From Lepidostoma basale (taxonomy: Eukaryota; Arthropoda; Insecta; Trichoptera; Lepidostomatidae), in assembly GCA_022606425.2 (NCBI GenBank), contig JAHDVF020000880.1, forward strand, positions 1,302,001 to 1,366,000: a stretch of 64,000 nt of DNA, read 5' to 3'. Numbering within the stretch: position 1 is the first letter of the stretch; each line of letters begins with the position of its first letter. Positions 32,191-43,649 of the stretch are shown here, piece after piece. The notes under the pieces were generated by a model, which searched no databases, was not told the origin of the DNA, and saw nothing but the letters and a program-made list of their open reading frames with translations. Both the position numbers and the translations under genes were made by a program.

Positions 32191-32279
32191 GTCTATTGAA
32201 TTAATGTTCCACGTATCCACCGTTTTTTTAATTAGCTGTAATTAGGCACTTCAAACGAACCAACACCAGCAAGAACTTA

Positions 32280-32765
32280 AAAATAATATTGAAGAAATTA
32301 TTCAAATGGTCTGAGAAGAAACTGCCATGAGAAGGATGAGAGCAGAACAAATGCGGTAGAGATGAGTTCCCTAAGACGTATGTGTAGTAGATCGATATAC
32401 GACAGAATCTCAAATGCTGATATAAGAAAGGAATGTAAAGCGGAAGAAAGTATTATGAACAAAATTATGAAAGGATCGCTGCGTTGGTTCGGACATATGG
32501 AGCGCATGGATGGGGAGAGAATGGTTAAGAAAGTATACGTTAATGGAGTAAGGAGTCGAGGCAGACCGATGAAAACATGGCATGACCAAAATATCAAATT
32601 TTAAAGGTTGGTCATGTTTGAAGTCGGAAGAATTGATGTGCGTGTATGACTCGCTATATGAATGTGGAAGAAGCTAGAGAAGTGTGCCAGGATAGAGTAG
32701 TATGGCGGTCCATTCTCTCTGCCTACCCCTACGGAGAAACGGCCTGATGGTTTGTTGTTGTTGTT
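32280..32765 (+). mobile_element. TTG-tailed LINE 3' end
   Basis: Frame 32362-32604 codes for SLRRMCSRSIYDRISNADIR, KECKAEESIMNKIMKGSLRW, FGHMERMDGERMVKKVYVNG and SRGRPMKTWHDQN. It is followed by AATGTGGAAGAAGCTAGAG, CTGCCTACCCCTACGGAGA and (GTT)n. Confidence 0.8.
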
Positions 32766-33170
32766 GTAGTATGTTTTATACATAGATGCGGAAAGCAAAG
32801 GAAAACTTATTAAAAGACATCCCACGTACTAGCAAAATTTTACACTTTTGCTGTTAACCAATATCTAGGATTAAAACTAAAAAACCTTTCTTCTTTCATT
32901 CATAACAATAATAAATCAGACAAAGAGATTTTTTGTAATTATTTACAATGAACTTTTACCAAGAATTTTCAAGAAGCAGCATTTATACATATTTTCTTAT
33001 ATTTTTTTCTAATTTGAAAAATAACTTATGTATTTGTTTGCCATTATATAAATATCCTCAAAATTCTTGATAAATTGAGATATTTTAATACCCTACATAA
33101 TTGTTTTTTTTTTTCATTTATGTTACTCGATTAAATAATGTTAAAGATTTTTTTTTGTATATTGTTACAG

Positions 33171-33280
33171 GAAGTTTCATCTGAAAAGCAAATTGAAAAG
33201 CCATTCAAGAAGAAACAAAAAATATTCCACTTGGGCGGGCTGCGCTAGTCCTTCTCAATCTATAATATTTAACATCCAAG
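33171..33280 (+). CDS. Candidate upstream exon of the Ig gene
   Basis: A 110-bp segment bounded by a strong acceptor (TTTTTTTTGTATATTGTTACAG) and donor (CAAG|GTAAGA). One of three frames is open throughout: KFHLKSKLKSHSRRNKKYST, WAGCASPSQSIIFNIQ, ending with a lone G, i.e. phase 1. Dscam-family genes often join a short leader exon to Ig1 in that phase with an ...NxQ|GP... boundary. That resemblance is the only link; no Ig1 exon was found downstream. It could be another gene or chance. Confidence 0.35.
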
Positions 33281-33349
33281 GTAAGATACTTCCACTCTGA
33301 ATTTTTCTCAAAATCACAAATATTAAAAACATTTACTTCGAATAGCATA

Positions 33350-34000
33350 TCAGTGTATTAGTATAATAAGTAGGTACGAGATATTCAATTATTGGGTAAG
33401 AGATATTCAAATTAATAAGTGGGTAAAGGATATTCAATTATGGGGTAAGATATATTTAATATGGGGTAAGATATATTCAATTCAATAAGTCGGTATAAGA
33501 TATTCAATTATGGAGTAAGATATATTTAAATATGGGGTTAGAGATATTCAAATAAGCGGTAAGAGATATTCAGTTATTAAAATAATGTTGTTAAATATGA
33601 TTTTACTTCAAATTGTGAATAAATTACATGATTTATAATAATTGGGTGAGAGATATTCAAATAAGGGGTAAAATATATTCAATGCAAAAAGTTGGTAAGA
33701 ATTACATGTATTCAGTTATTAAAATAATGCTATTAAAAATAAATTTACTACAAATCGTGAATAAATTACATGATTTATAATAATTGTATAAGAGATATAC
33801 AAGTAAGGGGTAAAATATTTTCAATTCAATAAGTTGGTAAGAGATATTCAGTTATTAAAATAATGCTGTTAAATATAAATTTACTACAAATCGTGAACAA
33901 ATAACATGATTTATAAGAATTGGGTAAGAGATATTTCAGTCATTAAAATAATGCTATTAAATATAAATGTTATACAAACCGCAAACAGATTACTGTTTTA
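33350..34000 (+). repeat. Satellite-like array of GGTAAGAGATATTCAA units
   Basis: Short units (GGTAAGAGATATTCAA, GGGGTAAGATATATTCAA and variants) are organised into a longer repeat of about 90-145 bp. That repeat is marked by CAGTTATTAAAATAATG at 33573, 33716, 33849 and 33937. An outlying unit lies at 34413-34495 beyond a foldback insertion. Confidence 0.8.
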
Positions 34001-34244
34001 GATCTAAACATGACAATCAATGTTCCAAAGACACATGTATTTTTTTGCAAACTGTTAAATTATTGAACACAGTTCTAATACGGATACAAACTTATTTATT
34101 TTATATTATAAATAGCAGTGCCCGCCATGCGTACAAATTCCCTTTTCATTTATATTGGTTTGAAATAGGTACACGTATACAAAACAGACACATTAACATG
34201 AACACAATATATAAAAGAATAATTTTATTTTATTTCTCTTTTTC

Positions 34245-34875
34245 TTTTATAAACACTTTGTTTATACAACACTAACATTTAAAAAAATTATAATTAAATG
34301 TACATATTTCGGACAACCAGTCCTTCTACAGTGAAACATATAAAGATACATATTTAAAATATTATATTAATTATTTGTATTATTTTCTTCATTTTTAATT
34401 TAAAATAAATTAAATTATTAAAATAATGGTGTTAAATATACATTTACTACAAATCGTGAACAAATTACACGATTTATAATAATTGGGTAAGATTACAATT
34501 TAAAATAAAGAAAATATTATAAATAATCGAATAAATTAAGCGTCAAGTCCAATTTTTGATTTATTTATTTTGTTTTAAGTAAAATTACCTGAACCCCAAA
34601 AAGATTATTCTTTGAAAAATTAAATTCAATCATGATATTTGTTACAACAAAAGCATACACGTTCCAAAATAAATCTTTATAACATCTGTCAGATCATGTA
34701 AACAATTTTATAATGTTTTGAATATGCATCTTTATAATATGTATCACTGAAGAAGGGCTGGTTATCCGAAACATGTCTATGTAATTTTAATTTTTTTAAT
34801 GTAAGTGTTGTTTAAAAAAAGAAAAGATAAATAAAGCAATTACAACACAAAGTATGGCGAATTTAGAAGATATTT
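34245..34875. ncRNA. Hammerhead-like pair (CTGAAGA family), arms separated
   Basis: Plus arm: CTGAAGA (34746-34752), GGGCTGGTTATCC stem-loop, GAAAC, ATGTC. The minus arm at 34308-34340 is decayed (TTTCGGACAACCAGTCCTTC). Satellite sequence lies between the arms, so the foldback was opened by rearrangement or insertion. Same family as 16075-16240. Confidence 0.5.
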
Positions 34876-34879
34876 TATT

Positions 34880-35380
34880 TTATTATGAATTTTAAAAGTT
34901 GATACGCATTCAACTTTGAATACAATATCGGCTCCAAAGATTACGGCTACGTTAATGGTATTGTCATTAGTTGACAAAATGCCAAAATGTTTCTTCTCGA
35001 GCGCCATCTATTGTGCATTGATGGTAATACGAGTATGTTCCTACGCGATGAATAATATTTGCTGATGAATTTTGAAAGTTGGCATATATTCGTCTTGGAA
35101 TATTTTATCTTTTCCAAATCATGTTAATTAAAATGCCAATATTGCCAACAACAACTGTACACAGTTTTAACTTAATTGGATCAACGATGCGTGAACGCAT
35201 GAGGAACAATCACACAGCCATTATTTTTCTATGTAAGATAAAATAATTTATTATTCAGTGGGCATGCGTGCAATCCTGGTGACCACTCGTTTTCATTTTC
35301 AAATAATAAGCTGATTATCTGCACATATTGAAGATTATTAATATATAATTTCTGATTCTGTTGATTTAAATATTAAATTT
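34880..35380. other. No gene; short internal direct repeat
   Basis: GAATTTTAAAAGTTGATACGCATTCA at 34888-34913 is echoed at 35076-35101 (GAATTTTGAAAGTTGGCATATATTCG). No other feature recognised. Confidence 0.35.
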
Positions 35381-35454
35381 ACATAATTAGGCATGAAAAA
35401 AACAAGCCATGTCCAATTTATATACTAGCAAAACAAAAATTGTATTCTGTATCT

Positions 35455-35645
35455 GTATCGCCACCCGGTGGATGATGTCAGTGACCTTTGTTTTTTCTCT
35501 CACCGTATCGTTTCTGACTCTGTCTCTTAGGTTTATTCCTAACATGGCTCTTTCCATGGCTCTTTGGGTCACTCGTAGTTTCTCGGCACTTTGTTTGGTC
35601 AATGTAATAGTTTCAAGACCATAAGTATCAACCGGCAGAACGCAG
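35455..35645 (-). mobile_element. RTE-like LINE (family D) fragment, antisense
   Basis: The minus strand encodes TKQSAEKLRVTQRAMERAML, GINLRDRVRNDTVREKTKVT, DIIHRVA, almost as in 14430-14575, and stops abruptly at both ends. Confidence 0.75.
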
Positions 35646-35649
35646 GCTT

Positions 35650-36220
35650 ATGAAGACTTTTCGTTTCAGGTTGATCGGTATTTTCCGGTTTTTACATCAT
35701 TGTACAAGAGACAATAAACAAATGTTTTATGTTCGGTTAGTTCGCAAGCCTTTTAATTGATACAACAATCAGAAGATCGAAGTTGTTTCCTTGAATAAAA
35801 AAAATAGTGGAAGTCGTAGCATGTACTTTTGCAATACCATTTTAGATTCCTGTGTCTGTTTTTTGCCTTGCATACTTTGGGTAAGGTATGATAAGGTATG
35901 ATCAGTATGGGTAAGGTTAGGTTGTGTATTGAATAATCATCATTCAGAAGCACCGTTTTTAGCGGAGGTCATACAATTTACGTACCCCGGCTCCAGGTTT
36001 CAGCTTCCGATCCCGCTTGAAACGTTAGATGTGCGATGACCTTTACAGATATAATAGCAAATCCTACCCTTACCAGTAAGGGACAAGGTTACTCTAGCGC
36101 AGTGGGGTGCATTTTTTATTGTTAATCATAATTATAATATCAAAAAATAAAACGCCTTAGATATATTTTATTTTGTAGATTACAAATTATTTTGTTTATT
36201 TATATTATAATATCATGTAA
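35650..36220. other. Unclassified, partly GC-richer sequence
   Basis: 35950-36110 (CCCGGCTCCAGGTTTCAG, GTAAGGGACAAGGTTACTC) looks repeat-like but resembles no class I know. Confidence 0.3.
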
Positions 36221-36224
36221 ATTT

Positions 36225-36430
36225 ATCAAAACCCCGTGAAGTATCTACTTCGCTTTTTTTCTTTTCAACCAGTTTTACTCCACTGCTGGATAAAGGCCTC
36301 TTCTAAACTCTTCAAATATTTTCTTTCTTGGGCTATCTGTTGCCATCTACGACACTCAAGTTGGATATTATCATCCAACCACATTTTTTTTTTTAAATGC
36401 CTCTTTTGTTGTTCCAAGTACATATTAGTT
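36225..36430 (-). mobile_element. LINE 3' end fragment, antisense
   Basis: CAACCAGTTTTACTCCACTGCTGGATAAAGGCC with (T)n ahead is the antisense of a common RTE-type 3' end (a GLYPAVD-like protein end). Confidence 0.5.
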
Positions 36431-36699
36431 TTGTTATAAGTATCACGGAAGAATATTTAAAAACATTTTGAATTACAATACTTAGACATATCCAGATTCC
36501 ACTATTAAAACATTTATTTTATTAAGAAGTATATAAGTTAGGACTAACAAAGGATGTTAATGTTATCTACGCTAAACAAACCAATATATCATTTTAAAAT
36601 AATTATTCAAAAATAATATTTTTTTTTAATGAATAAATATAAGTCTTTCAGAAATAAGGGAATCATTTTATTTTTTGCAGAAAAGTTCTTAAAATAAGG

Positions 36700-36875
36700 T
36701 TTTGAAAGGAATGTGGCAACAGTTATGACTGCCATACCGAACGTTTCGGGCTCGATTCCCGGCAATGACAGATAAAAATTCTCAAACTGTCATTGTTTTG
36801 GTAGAACTCATGTGACAATAAAAATGGCAATAGACTAGCTACCTATCACAGTCATGAGGATCAAGAGCAAAATAA
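36700..36875 (+). mobile_element. tRNA-derived SINE, 5' damaged
   Basis: A-box region decayed (TGTGGCAACAGTTATGACTG). B box GGCTCGATTCCC is near 36748, followed by the family body (CATGTGACAATAAAAATGGC, CTAGCTACCTATCACA). Confidence 0.7.
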
Positions 36876-36879
36876 TTGT

Positions 36880-37505
36880 AAAGAAATCAGGCTAGCCTTT
36901 CTTGGGAGGTTGACTCCCAACTATCTCTCCATCTCTTCGGCGGTCTTCCGGGGGGACGGCAGCCGGCAGGAATCTGATGCACCACAGCGTGTGGGATTCT
37001 GGTGGGATCCATCCTCTACACGTGCGCATTCCAGTATCTTCTGCGTTGTCTGCCCCATCTCACGAAATCCTCCACCTTGCAGATCTCGCGGATGGCCGTG
37101 TTCCTCACCCTATCTCTAATAGTCCTTCCTGATATCATCCTCAGCGTCCTCATCTCTGCCACCCGTACTTTAGCCTTCGTTCTTGTGGTATCCGCTCTGG
37201 TCTCAATTCTATATGTGAGTATAGGCCTTACGCAGGTTTTATATATTCTGACCTTTCTGTCAGTGACTGACTGTTATATGAGAACTGTTCTCACATACTT
37301 GTTTTTCCATATTATATCCTTGAGACAACCTGATATCGCCGAAGCCTTATTGACTTGTCTTATTGTTTCACTGACAAGATCATTTTGACTGAGCAGATCC
37401 ACTCCCAGATATCTAAACATTGCAACCTGTTCCAGCATTCTGTCATTTAAGGATAACCTGCATCCTAAGGGTTCTTTTGAGAATTGAGAACTAAATATAC
37501 ATTTA
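36880..37505 (-). mobile_element. RTE-like LINE (family A) 3' part, antisense
   Basis: The complement encodes the C-terminal half of the element at 1429-3206. 37510-37274 gives NDRMLEQVAMFRYLGVDLLS and VSETIRQVNKASAISGCLKD. Then the counterpart of EMRTLRMISGRTIRDRVRN follows. The frame is broken. Confidence 0.75.
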
Positions 37506-37509
37506 AACA

Positions 37510-37860
37510 ATATTTTTTACAATTTATTTTATTTTCATTACTTATTGAGAGACCTAGAGAAAAATCTTATTATTCACGTGCCGCGAACAGTCCGGGCCCT
37601 CATATCTCACCTTAGAGGGTAAACGTTCCCATTACCGCCCGATCCGGCTCTAACTTGCTGAATTGACGACCCACTAACCGGATGGCCTCATTAAATTGGT
37701 CCAAACTTGGTTCAACTTCTAACCGAACCTTTATTGAACCTTTACTTACTCCTTACTAGTCATTCCAATCTTCTAAGTTTGCCACTAAAAATGTTTTGGA
37801 TTAAACAACGTTAAATTGCTTTAGAGATTTAGACACTTACATTGCAAAATCCAAAATTAT
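37510..37860. other. Unclassified segment with GC-richer core
   Basis: 37570-37770 (GTGCCGCGAACAGTCCGGGC, GATCCGGCTCTAACTTGC) has normal composition, no open frame and no counterpart elsewhere in the window. Confidence 0.3.
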
Positions 37861-37864
37861 TTAT

Positions 37865-38560
37865 TGAAAAAGAAAGATGACAGTCTATAACATTAGTGTG
37901 AACGGTGAAAATCTGGGACATGTGGATAAATTCGTGTATTTAGGAAGTATGTTTACAAAGATATTGAATGAAGGTTTCGGCAACAGAGTAAATGGTGCAT
38001 TAAAAGTTGTCATCGCGAACAAAAGCCTATCAAAGAAGCTAAGGCCGACCCTTATGTATGGAAGTGAAGCATGAAACATGCAAAGGAAGGATGAAAGTAG
38101 AATAAATGCAGTAGAATTGAGATCTCTAAGACGAATGTGCGATAAATCTGTATACAATTTTGTTTATAGAAAATGTTTTATGTGCAAAATCTGTGTACGA
38201 TTAAGTGTCAAATGCAAATATAAGAAGTGAATGCGGTGCGAATGAAAGTGTTATGGACAAAATAATGAAATGGTCGTTCAGATGGTTTGGACTCATGGAA
38301 AGCAGAAGGGCGAAGAAGGTGTATATAAACGACGTGATCGGAGCTAGAAATAGAGGAAGGCCGAAGAAATCTTGGCACGCTGAAATCAATCAAATATTAA
38401 ATGTTAGTCATGTGAGGAATCTAAGAAATCGACATGCGTGCATGAAACGATGTATGAAAGTAGAGGAATCGAGAGATGTATGTCAGAACAGAAGAGTATG
38501 GCGGTTCGTTATTTCTGCCTATCCCTTCGGGGAGACGGCGTGATGGTTAGTTAGTTATAA
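37865..38560 (+). mobile_element. TTAG-tailed LINE 3' part, first of a tandem pair
   Basis: MTVYNISVNGENLGHVDKFV, YLGSMFTKI, VNGALKVVIANKSLSKK, then SNANIRSECGANESVMDKIM, RNRGRPKKSWHAEINQILN, and the CTGCCTATCCCTTCGGGGAG end with TTAGTTAGTTA. Frameshifted. Confidence 0.75.
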
Positions 38561-38574
38561 TAATATTATTCTTC

Positions 38575-39210
38575 TTCTTTGAATGTTCACAAGAGATGGG
38601 CGAGTGGAGAGGGATATTGAAAGAAGGGTTGGGGCAGGCAACAAAGTGAATGGTGCACTTAAAGTTGTCATTGCAAACAAAAACTTTTCCAAAAAAGCTA
38701 GAATGGCAGTGCACAATGGTGTTCTTCTACCGACCCTTATATATGGAGCGAAGCATGGAACTGGCAAAATAAGGATGAAAGTATAATAAATGCAGTAGAA
38801 ATGAGATCTCTTAGACGAATGTGTGAATACTCTGTGTACGATAGTGTCGAACGAAAATATAAGAAGTGAATGCGATGCGAATGATGGTGTCATGAACAAA
38901 ATAATAATAGGATCATTAAGATGGTTTGGACATATGGAAAGAATGAATGAAGAAAGAATGGTTAAAAAAATTATATGTTAATGATGTAAATGGAACCAGA
39001 AATAGAGAAAGACCGTGGAAAACGTGGCACGATAAAATAAATCAAATATTGAATGTCGGCCATGTGAGGAGTCAGAGAAATTGACGCGCGTGCATGACAA
39101 GCTGTATGAATGTTGAGGAATCGAGAGAAATATGTCAGGAAAGAAAAGTGTGGCAGTCCATTATTTCTACCTACCCCTTCGGGGAGACGGCGTGATGGTT
39201 AGTTATAATA
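38575..39210 (+). mobile_element. TTAG-tailed LINE 3' part, second of a tandem pair
   Basis: Repeats the same region: GRVERDIERRVGAGNKVNGA, LKVVIANKNFSKKARMAVHN, GVLLPTLIYGAKHGTGK, down to CTACCCCTTCGGGGAGACGG and a GTTAGTTA end. It begins only ~15 bp after the first copy's tail. Confidence 0.75.
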
Positions 39211-39424
39211 TTCTTCTACTTCATCTTCGTAGTTTCAATCTTAATAATTGGTTTTGTAACAAAGTCTGAAACCTCGTCATCCACTGCTCTTGGCCTCCTC
39301 AGCCTTCCTCAACTCAACACATGTGACCTAGTTCTTGTCATCGCACACCTGTTTCATATTTTACCGTTGGTGGCGACTTTTATAATTTATCCCCTCAACC
39401 ATGCCCTTTATCTCTTAGACAAAC

Positions 39425-39690
39425 AAAATAAACAAACCATCACGCCGTTTCCCCGCAGAGGTAGGCGGAGAGAATGGACCGCCACACTATACTCTATCCT
39501 GACATACCTCCCTAGCTTCCTCCACATTCATACAGCGAGTCATACACGCACGTCGATTCTTCATGCTTCTGACATGACCAACCTTTAAAATTTGATCAAT
39601 TTGGTCATGCCATGTTTTCCTCGGTCTACCTCGACTCCGTACTCCATTTACATCGTTAACGTATACTTTTTAAAACCATTCTTTCTCTTA
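39425..39690 (-). mobile_element. TTTG-tailed LINE 3' end, antisense
   Basis: ACAAACCATCACGCCGTTTC, CCGCAGAGGTAGGCGGAGAG and the complement of a GRGRPRKTWHDQID-like region. Confidence 0.7.
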
Positions 39691-39989
39691 TCTGTTAGAT
39701 CATACCAAAATAAACTGGAAAGACTTGTTGTGATGTGGTTCGGTTGTGTTAATAAAAGTCACAGGTTAGTTGATAGTTATTTATTTCGATTTCGGCACAA
39801 ACATAAATAAGCCAAAGCTAGGGCTGGAGGAGCAGTATTCGACACTACATTTTGACAATCGTAACAATTTCGCTGCATCGCTCCCAATTTCATTCTCCCA
39901 TCGTAGTCTTTGTCGTCCAAATGGCCTTTTACCAGCATCGATGTTGGGGTTTGTGATGACGGTATTCTCCGTACGTGTATAAAATGTTA

Positions 39990-40375
39990 TCATTTATCTT
40001 AATAATCAAATCAAATCAGTTTATTTTTTCAAAAGACATTACAAACTACAATAATAATATAAAGCATCTTTCGAGAACAGGTAAAAATAAATTAAAATAT
40101 GTATAGCATCTATTGAGAACAGGTAAAAATAAAAAACCAGGAACGCATGAGAGATGGTTCGACTTTAGGAATACAAGACACTCTCTAGAGAATTTGTCTT
40201 CTGAACGTGTTTTTACTAATATGAAAGACGTCGATTTCCGAAGCGATCATGTTCAACAGTTTGATTGCTCTCCCCATCGGCATCACAAGAGGCAGGTTAG
40301 TTCTGCATGTTGGGACCTAAAATAGTCTGTCCTGACGCTGTCGAAGATCATATTTCTTCCGCTGACTTGGGTAAA
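39990..40375 (-). mobile_element. Jockey-like LINE 3' end, antisense
   Basis: Starts with (TCAAA)n, then TTTTTTCAAAAGACATTAC. The complement of 40200-40330 encodes the C-terminus ending in ESIKLLNMIASEIDVFHI-like sequence. A second copy at 47130-47420 shares TCGAGAACAGG- and CTTCTGAACGT-type blocks. Confidence 0.65.
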
Positions 40376-40549
40376 AAAAACGGCTGCGCATTTGATTAAC
40401 GCCATATTTAATAATTGTTTATTAATTAATGTTCTAGCAAACGAAATCATGTTTATAAAATAATAGTTCTAGGTAGCGAACATTTACGATATACGTTATG
40501 TAGTAATGTCTTGTCCTGTCACGAGGAGTAAATTCATGTCGTCGGATTC

Positions 40550-40770
40550 TTGTAGATTATACGTTCGCAACAGGGGAGGTACCGCCCCCACAGTGGGCGC
40601 TTCAGCCAACCAAGGGGGTGGAAACGGGTCAAGAGGCAAATGGGGGCGTTAATGTAGTCAAATAGGGCGCTGGGGTGTAATTATTTGTTAAATTATTAAT
40701 CGAATACTTTGTAAATACTGTTTTCATGAAAAACATATTGTCTTTCCATCTTTATCATAAAATTTCTTAT
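40550..40770 (+). mobile_element. hAT 5' terminal region fragment
   Basis: CGCCCCCACAGTGGGCGCTT, CAAGGGGGTGGAAACGGGTC, AATAGGGCGCTGGGGTG, then TTATTAATCGAATACTTTGT and TTTTCATGAA. The block sequence parallels 50765-50945. Probably the left part of the hAT element whose transposase remnant is at 41880-42650. Confidence 0.5.
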
Positions 40771-40819
40771 TTTTCTTATTGAGAAGCATTTTAAAAATCT
40801 TCTACTTGTTGTTTTACTA

Positions 40820-41050
40820 CTATCGAAGATTGGACAATATCATGACTTTTTCTACCCTTGATACAGCAGCTCTAAACAGGGATGTTGTGCTGAATACGAA
40901 CAATTGGCAAAGGTTTTCTAGCCTGGATGTTTTTCTTCTCCTTACACTTCGTTTTCCGTTTATTTTAAATTTAATCAGCAGTACTTTGTATCGTTTCTCA
41001 GAATGTGCCCGAAGTATTCCAGTTTCCTGCACTTTATGGTCGTGACATTT
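40820..41050 (-). mobile_element. LINE C-terminal fragment, antisense
   Basis: The minus frame 41032-40820 reads MQETGILRAHSEKRYKVLLI, RRRKTSRLENLCQLFVF, a C-terminal RTE-like motif, without a recognisable tail. Confidence 0.5.
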
Positions 41051-41204
41051 TTTTGTTCATTCGCTCAGGTTTCTTCATTAAAAAAAATGTTTTGAGATTT
41101 TGTAAACCAAATTTGGTTTATTTTCTTGATACTATATTTGATTATGCGTTATCATTGCGAAACATTTCATTCCCGTAAATAGTTAAGAATTGTTGGTGAT
41201 AAGT

Positions 41205-41745
41205 TTTTGGAAGATGGTGGGTTAAAACGCTCTTTGAAAATGATGAAATACCGGTTTGTCTCAAAAGAGAGGTCTACGATATGTGTATATTGCCTATGAT
41301 GATATACGGACTAGATATGTCAACTCTTACAGCAAAAAGTATCCACAGGCTCAAGTGTACACAGAGGTCCATGGAAAGATAGATACTTGGTGTGAGCTTG
41401 CGTGACCGCATAAGGAATGAAGAAATCAGACGCCGCACCAGGGTTGCTGACGTCATGGACCGAGTGCCAAAATTTAAATGGCAATGGGTTGGAAACTTGG
41501 CTAGACAGGGTGGCAACAGATGGGCACCCAGGATACTTTTTTGGAGACCATGGGCAAATAGGCGAAGTGTTGGAAGGCTACGGATGAGATGGACCGATGA
41601 TATTGTCAAAAGGGTTGAAAAATCTTGGATGCAATAAAGGCAGGATAGAGACAAGTGGAGGAAATTGGAAGAGGCCTATATTCAGCAGTGGAGGGAAGAA
41701 GGCTAGCAAAGAAGATGAAGAAGGGTTTAAACGCAATCCACACAG
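41205..41745 (+). mobile_element. RTE-like LINE 3' end
   Basis: KREVYDMCILPMMIYGLDMS, SLRDRIRNEEIRRRTRVADV, KFKWQWVGNLARQGGNRWAP, FWRPWANRRSVGRLRMRWTD, then WMQ and a stop, and DRDKWRKLEEAYIQQWREEG. It ends near (GAAGAT)-like repeats. It lies between the hAT 5' block and the hAT transposase remnant, so it may be an insertion in that element. Confidence 0.75.
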
Positions 41746-41879
41746 TTAAGCATGTATGGATATAATAAAAACAAATATTTTAATCGTAATTATAACTGTT
41801 ATGGGAGAGGGGGACATTGATTTTTCTTTCTTGTAAAGGGGGTAGTGGTACAGGAAATATTAGGTACGGCAATGTGCAA

Positions 41880-42850
41880 ATTATTAATATTTGTGATATT
41901 GTTGTTGAAAAACGCATTTTCTAAACAAAATTTAACGCAACTGTGACTTTTCGGTCAAGCATTAGTGAGTTATTTGACAGACATCTTTGAAAAATTAATC
42001 ATGCTTAATAAACAACTACAAGGAGCAAACAAGTCCTTTATAAATGCAAAATCTAAGATATTTGGAATCAATTTCATTGAACTTCTGCAGCTGTATATAA
42101 ACATGCTTCGGACGACAAATTTGAGCAATTTTATTGGATAACTAAGTGTGAGGTGACTGATTCAGCTGTAATTGTTATTGTGGATCACTTGGATAATATA
42201 GCTAGTGACTTAAATAACATATATTCAGAATAAAAGAATTTTCTTTCCGATCTTCGATAACTTAACCAATATTGGTAGATATTACTGATGTGGCCATGCA
42301 GTATCAAGAACTTTTAGAATTGCGAAATGATAAATATTTTAAAGCACTACACAATTTAAAAAATACAATGGCGTGGCTTTGGGTCGAGACAGAAACTAAA
42401 TACCCGATTATGACAAATTTAGCAAGAAAATAACTGTTGTCATTCCCATCATCATATTTAGTTGAATGCGGTTTATGCGTTGTAAATATTTTTTTGTGTT
42501 GAAAAAACGAAATTGTCTTGATATCACAAACCGTGGAGATTTTAGATTCAAATTGACCAAATGATTACGTCACATAAAAACTCTTTGCAGCTCACATCAA
42601 GCCCAAGGATCCTACTAATTTTCTTTTGAGTAGTAATGTAACATAATATACGAGTACGTAATATTTATTTATGAAAATTAAATAAAAATAGCGTTTATTG
42701 TATATGTGCAATATATACTATTTGAAGCAAATCTTTTTTTTTAGAATTTGTTAGGTAAATAAAAAATGAAAGGGCGTGGATATTTTTAAATTGTTGAAGT
42801 GGGGCACGATACAAATAAGGTTGGAAAACCCTATTGTAGATGAACAAATA
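41880..42850 (+). pseudogene. hAT transposase remnant
   Basis: Readable pieces in shifting frames: YLTDIFEKLIMLNKQLQG (41971 on), FINAKSKIFGINFIEL, WLWVETETKYPIM (about 42375), SFPSSYLVECGF (about 42440) and NCLDITNRGDFRFKLTK (about 42510). The last three correspond to the C-terminal dimerisation region of ZBED5/SCAND3-like hAT transposases. There are many stops. A GGTTGGAAAACCCT block at 42822-42835 resembles a hAT 3' terminus. Confidence 0.7.
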
Positions 42851-42859
42851 AAATGCAAG

Positions 42860-43300
42860 TTTTCAGAAAAGACGTTTAATAAAGAAAATCATTCTAGCAT
42901 GAGCTATTGTTTCAAATAGCTGAGAAATCGTGACAATATATAGTATTTTCTCAGAATAGATTCCAGAACAAGCGTCTATTGTTGCCACAATTGGAATTCA
43001 CGTACATAGTTACAAATAATTATTATGAGAGACTGCATCTGTTCTCAATATGCCAGCTGTGAGATAAGTTATCGAATACACTTCGAATGACTTGTTTAGA
43101 ATAACGAATGAACTAAGAATAGAATCTTATATAAATGTTATTGTTTTATTTCAAATGCTATAATTTCATCCTTAGCATTTAAAATTATCTTCATATTCAT
43201 CAAATAATTATTCAAATGATAATATCAATGTTTCTTGTTTCAATTGTTATGATGTAAAATTCCAAATAAAATAATTAGCACGAATGAAAACTAAGTTATC
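42860..43300. other. AT-rich, no gene seen
   Basis: No feature recognised. Confidence 0.4.
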
Positions 43301-43304
43301 CCAT

Positions 43305-43630
43305 ATAATAACTAAAAAACAGACGTTTTCATTCGTATTTATTGTTTCTTGAACAGTGTTGTAAAACTCCATATTAAATAATTAATTCCAACAAAATCGT
43401 CTGTTTTCGTGAAGTTTTGTTAAAATTGGAAGAAACATGTTTCGTTTTTGTAAGGCCTTCTGCCTTTGATAATGCCTTAAGAAGACGAAACATGTATATT
43501 TTATATATCACAATAAAACTTTAATAAAATAGACGTTTTCATTGGTATTCAATCTTTAAATGGAGTTTTACATCACTGTTCAAGAAACAATAAATACGAA
43601 TGTAAACGTCTATTTTCTAGATATTTAAAT
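43305..43630. repeat. Foldback element with hammerhead-like arms (GCCTT family)
   Basis: Outer palindrome AACAGACGTTTTCATTCGTA (43318 on) against TACGAATGTAAACGTCTATT (43596 on). The inner right arm has TTGATAATGCCTT (43467), AGACGAAAC and ATGTATATT. The left inner arm is GAAACATGTTTCGTTTTTG. Core C3/G8 are T/A. Confidence 0.5.
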
Positions 43631-43649
43631 TATTGTTTTTCTAATAATT

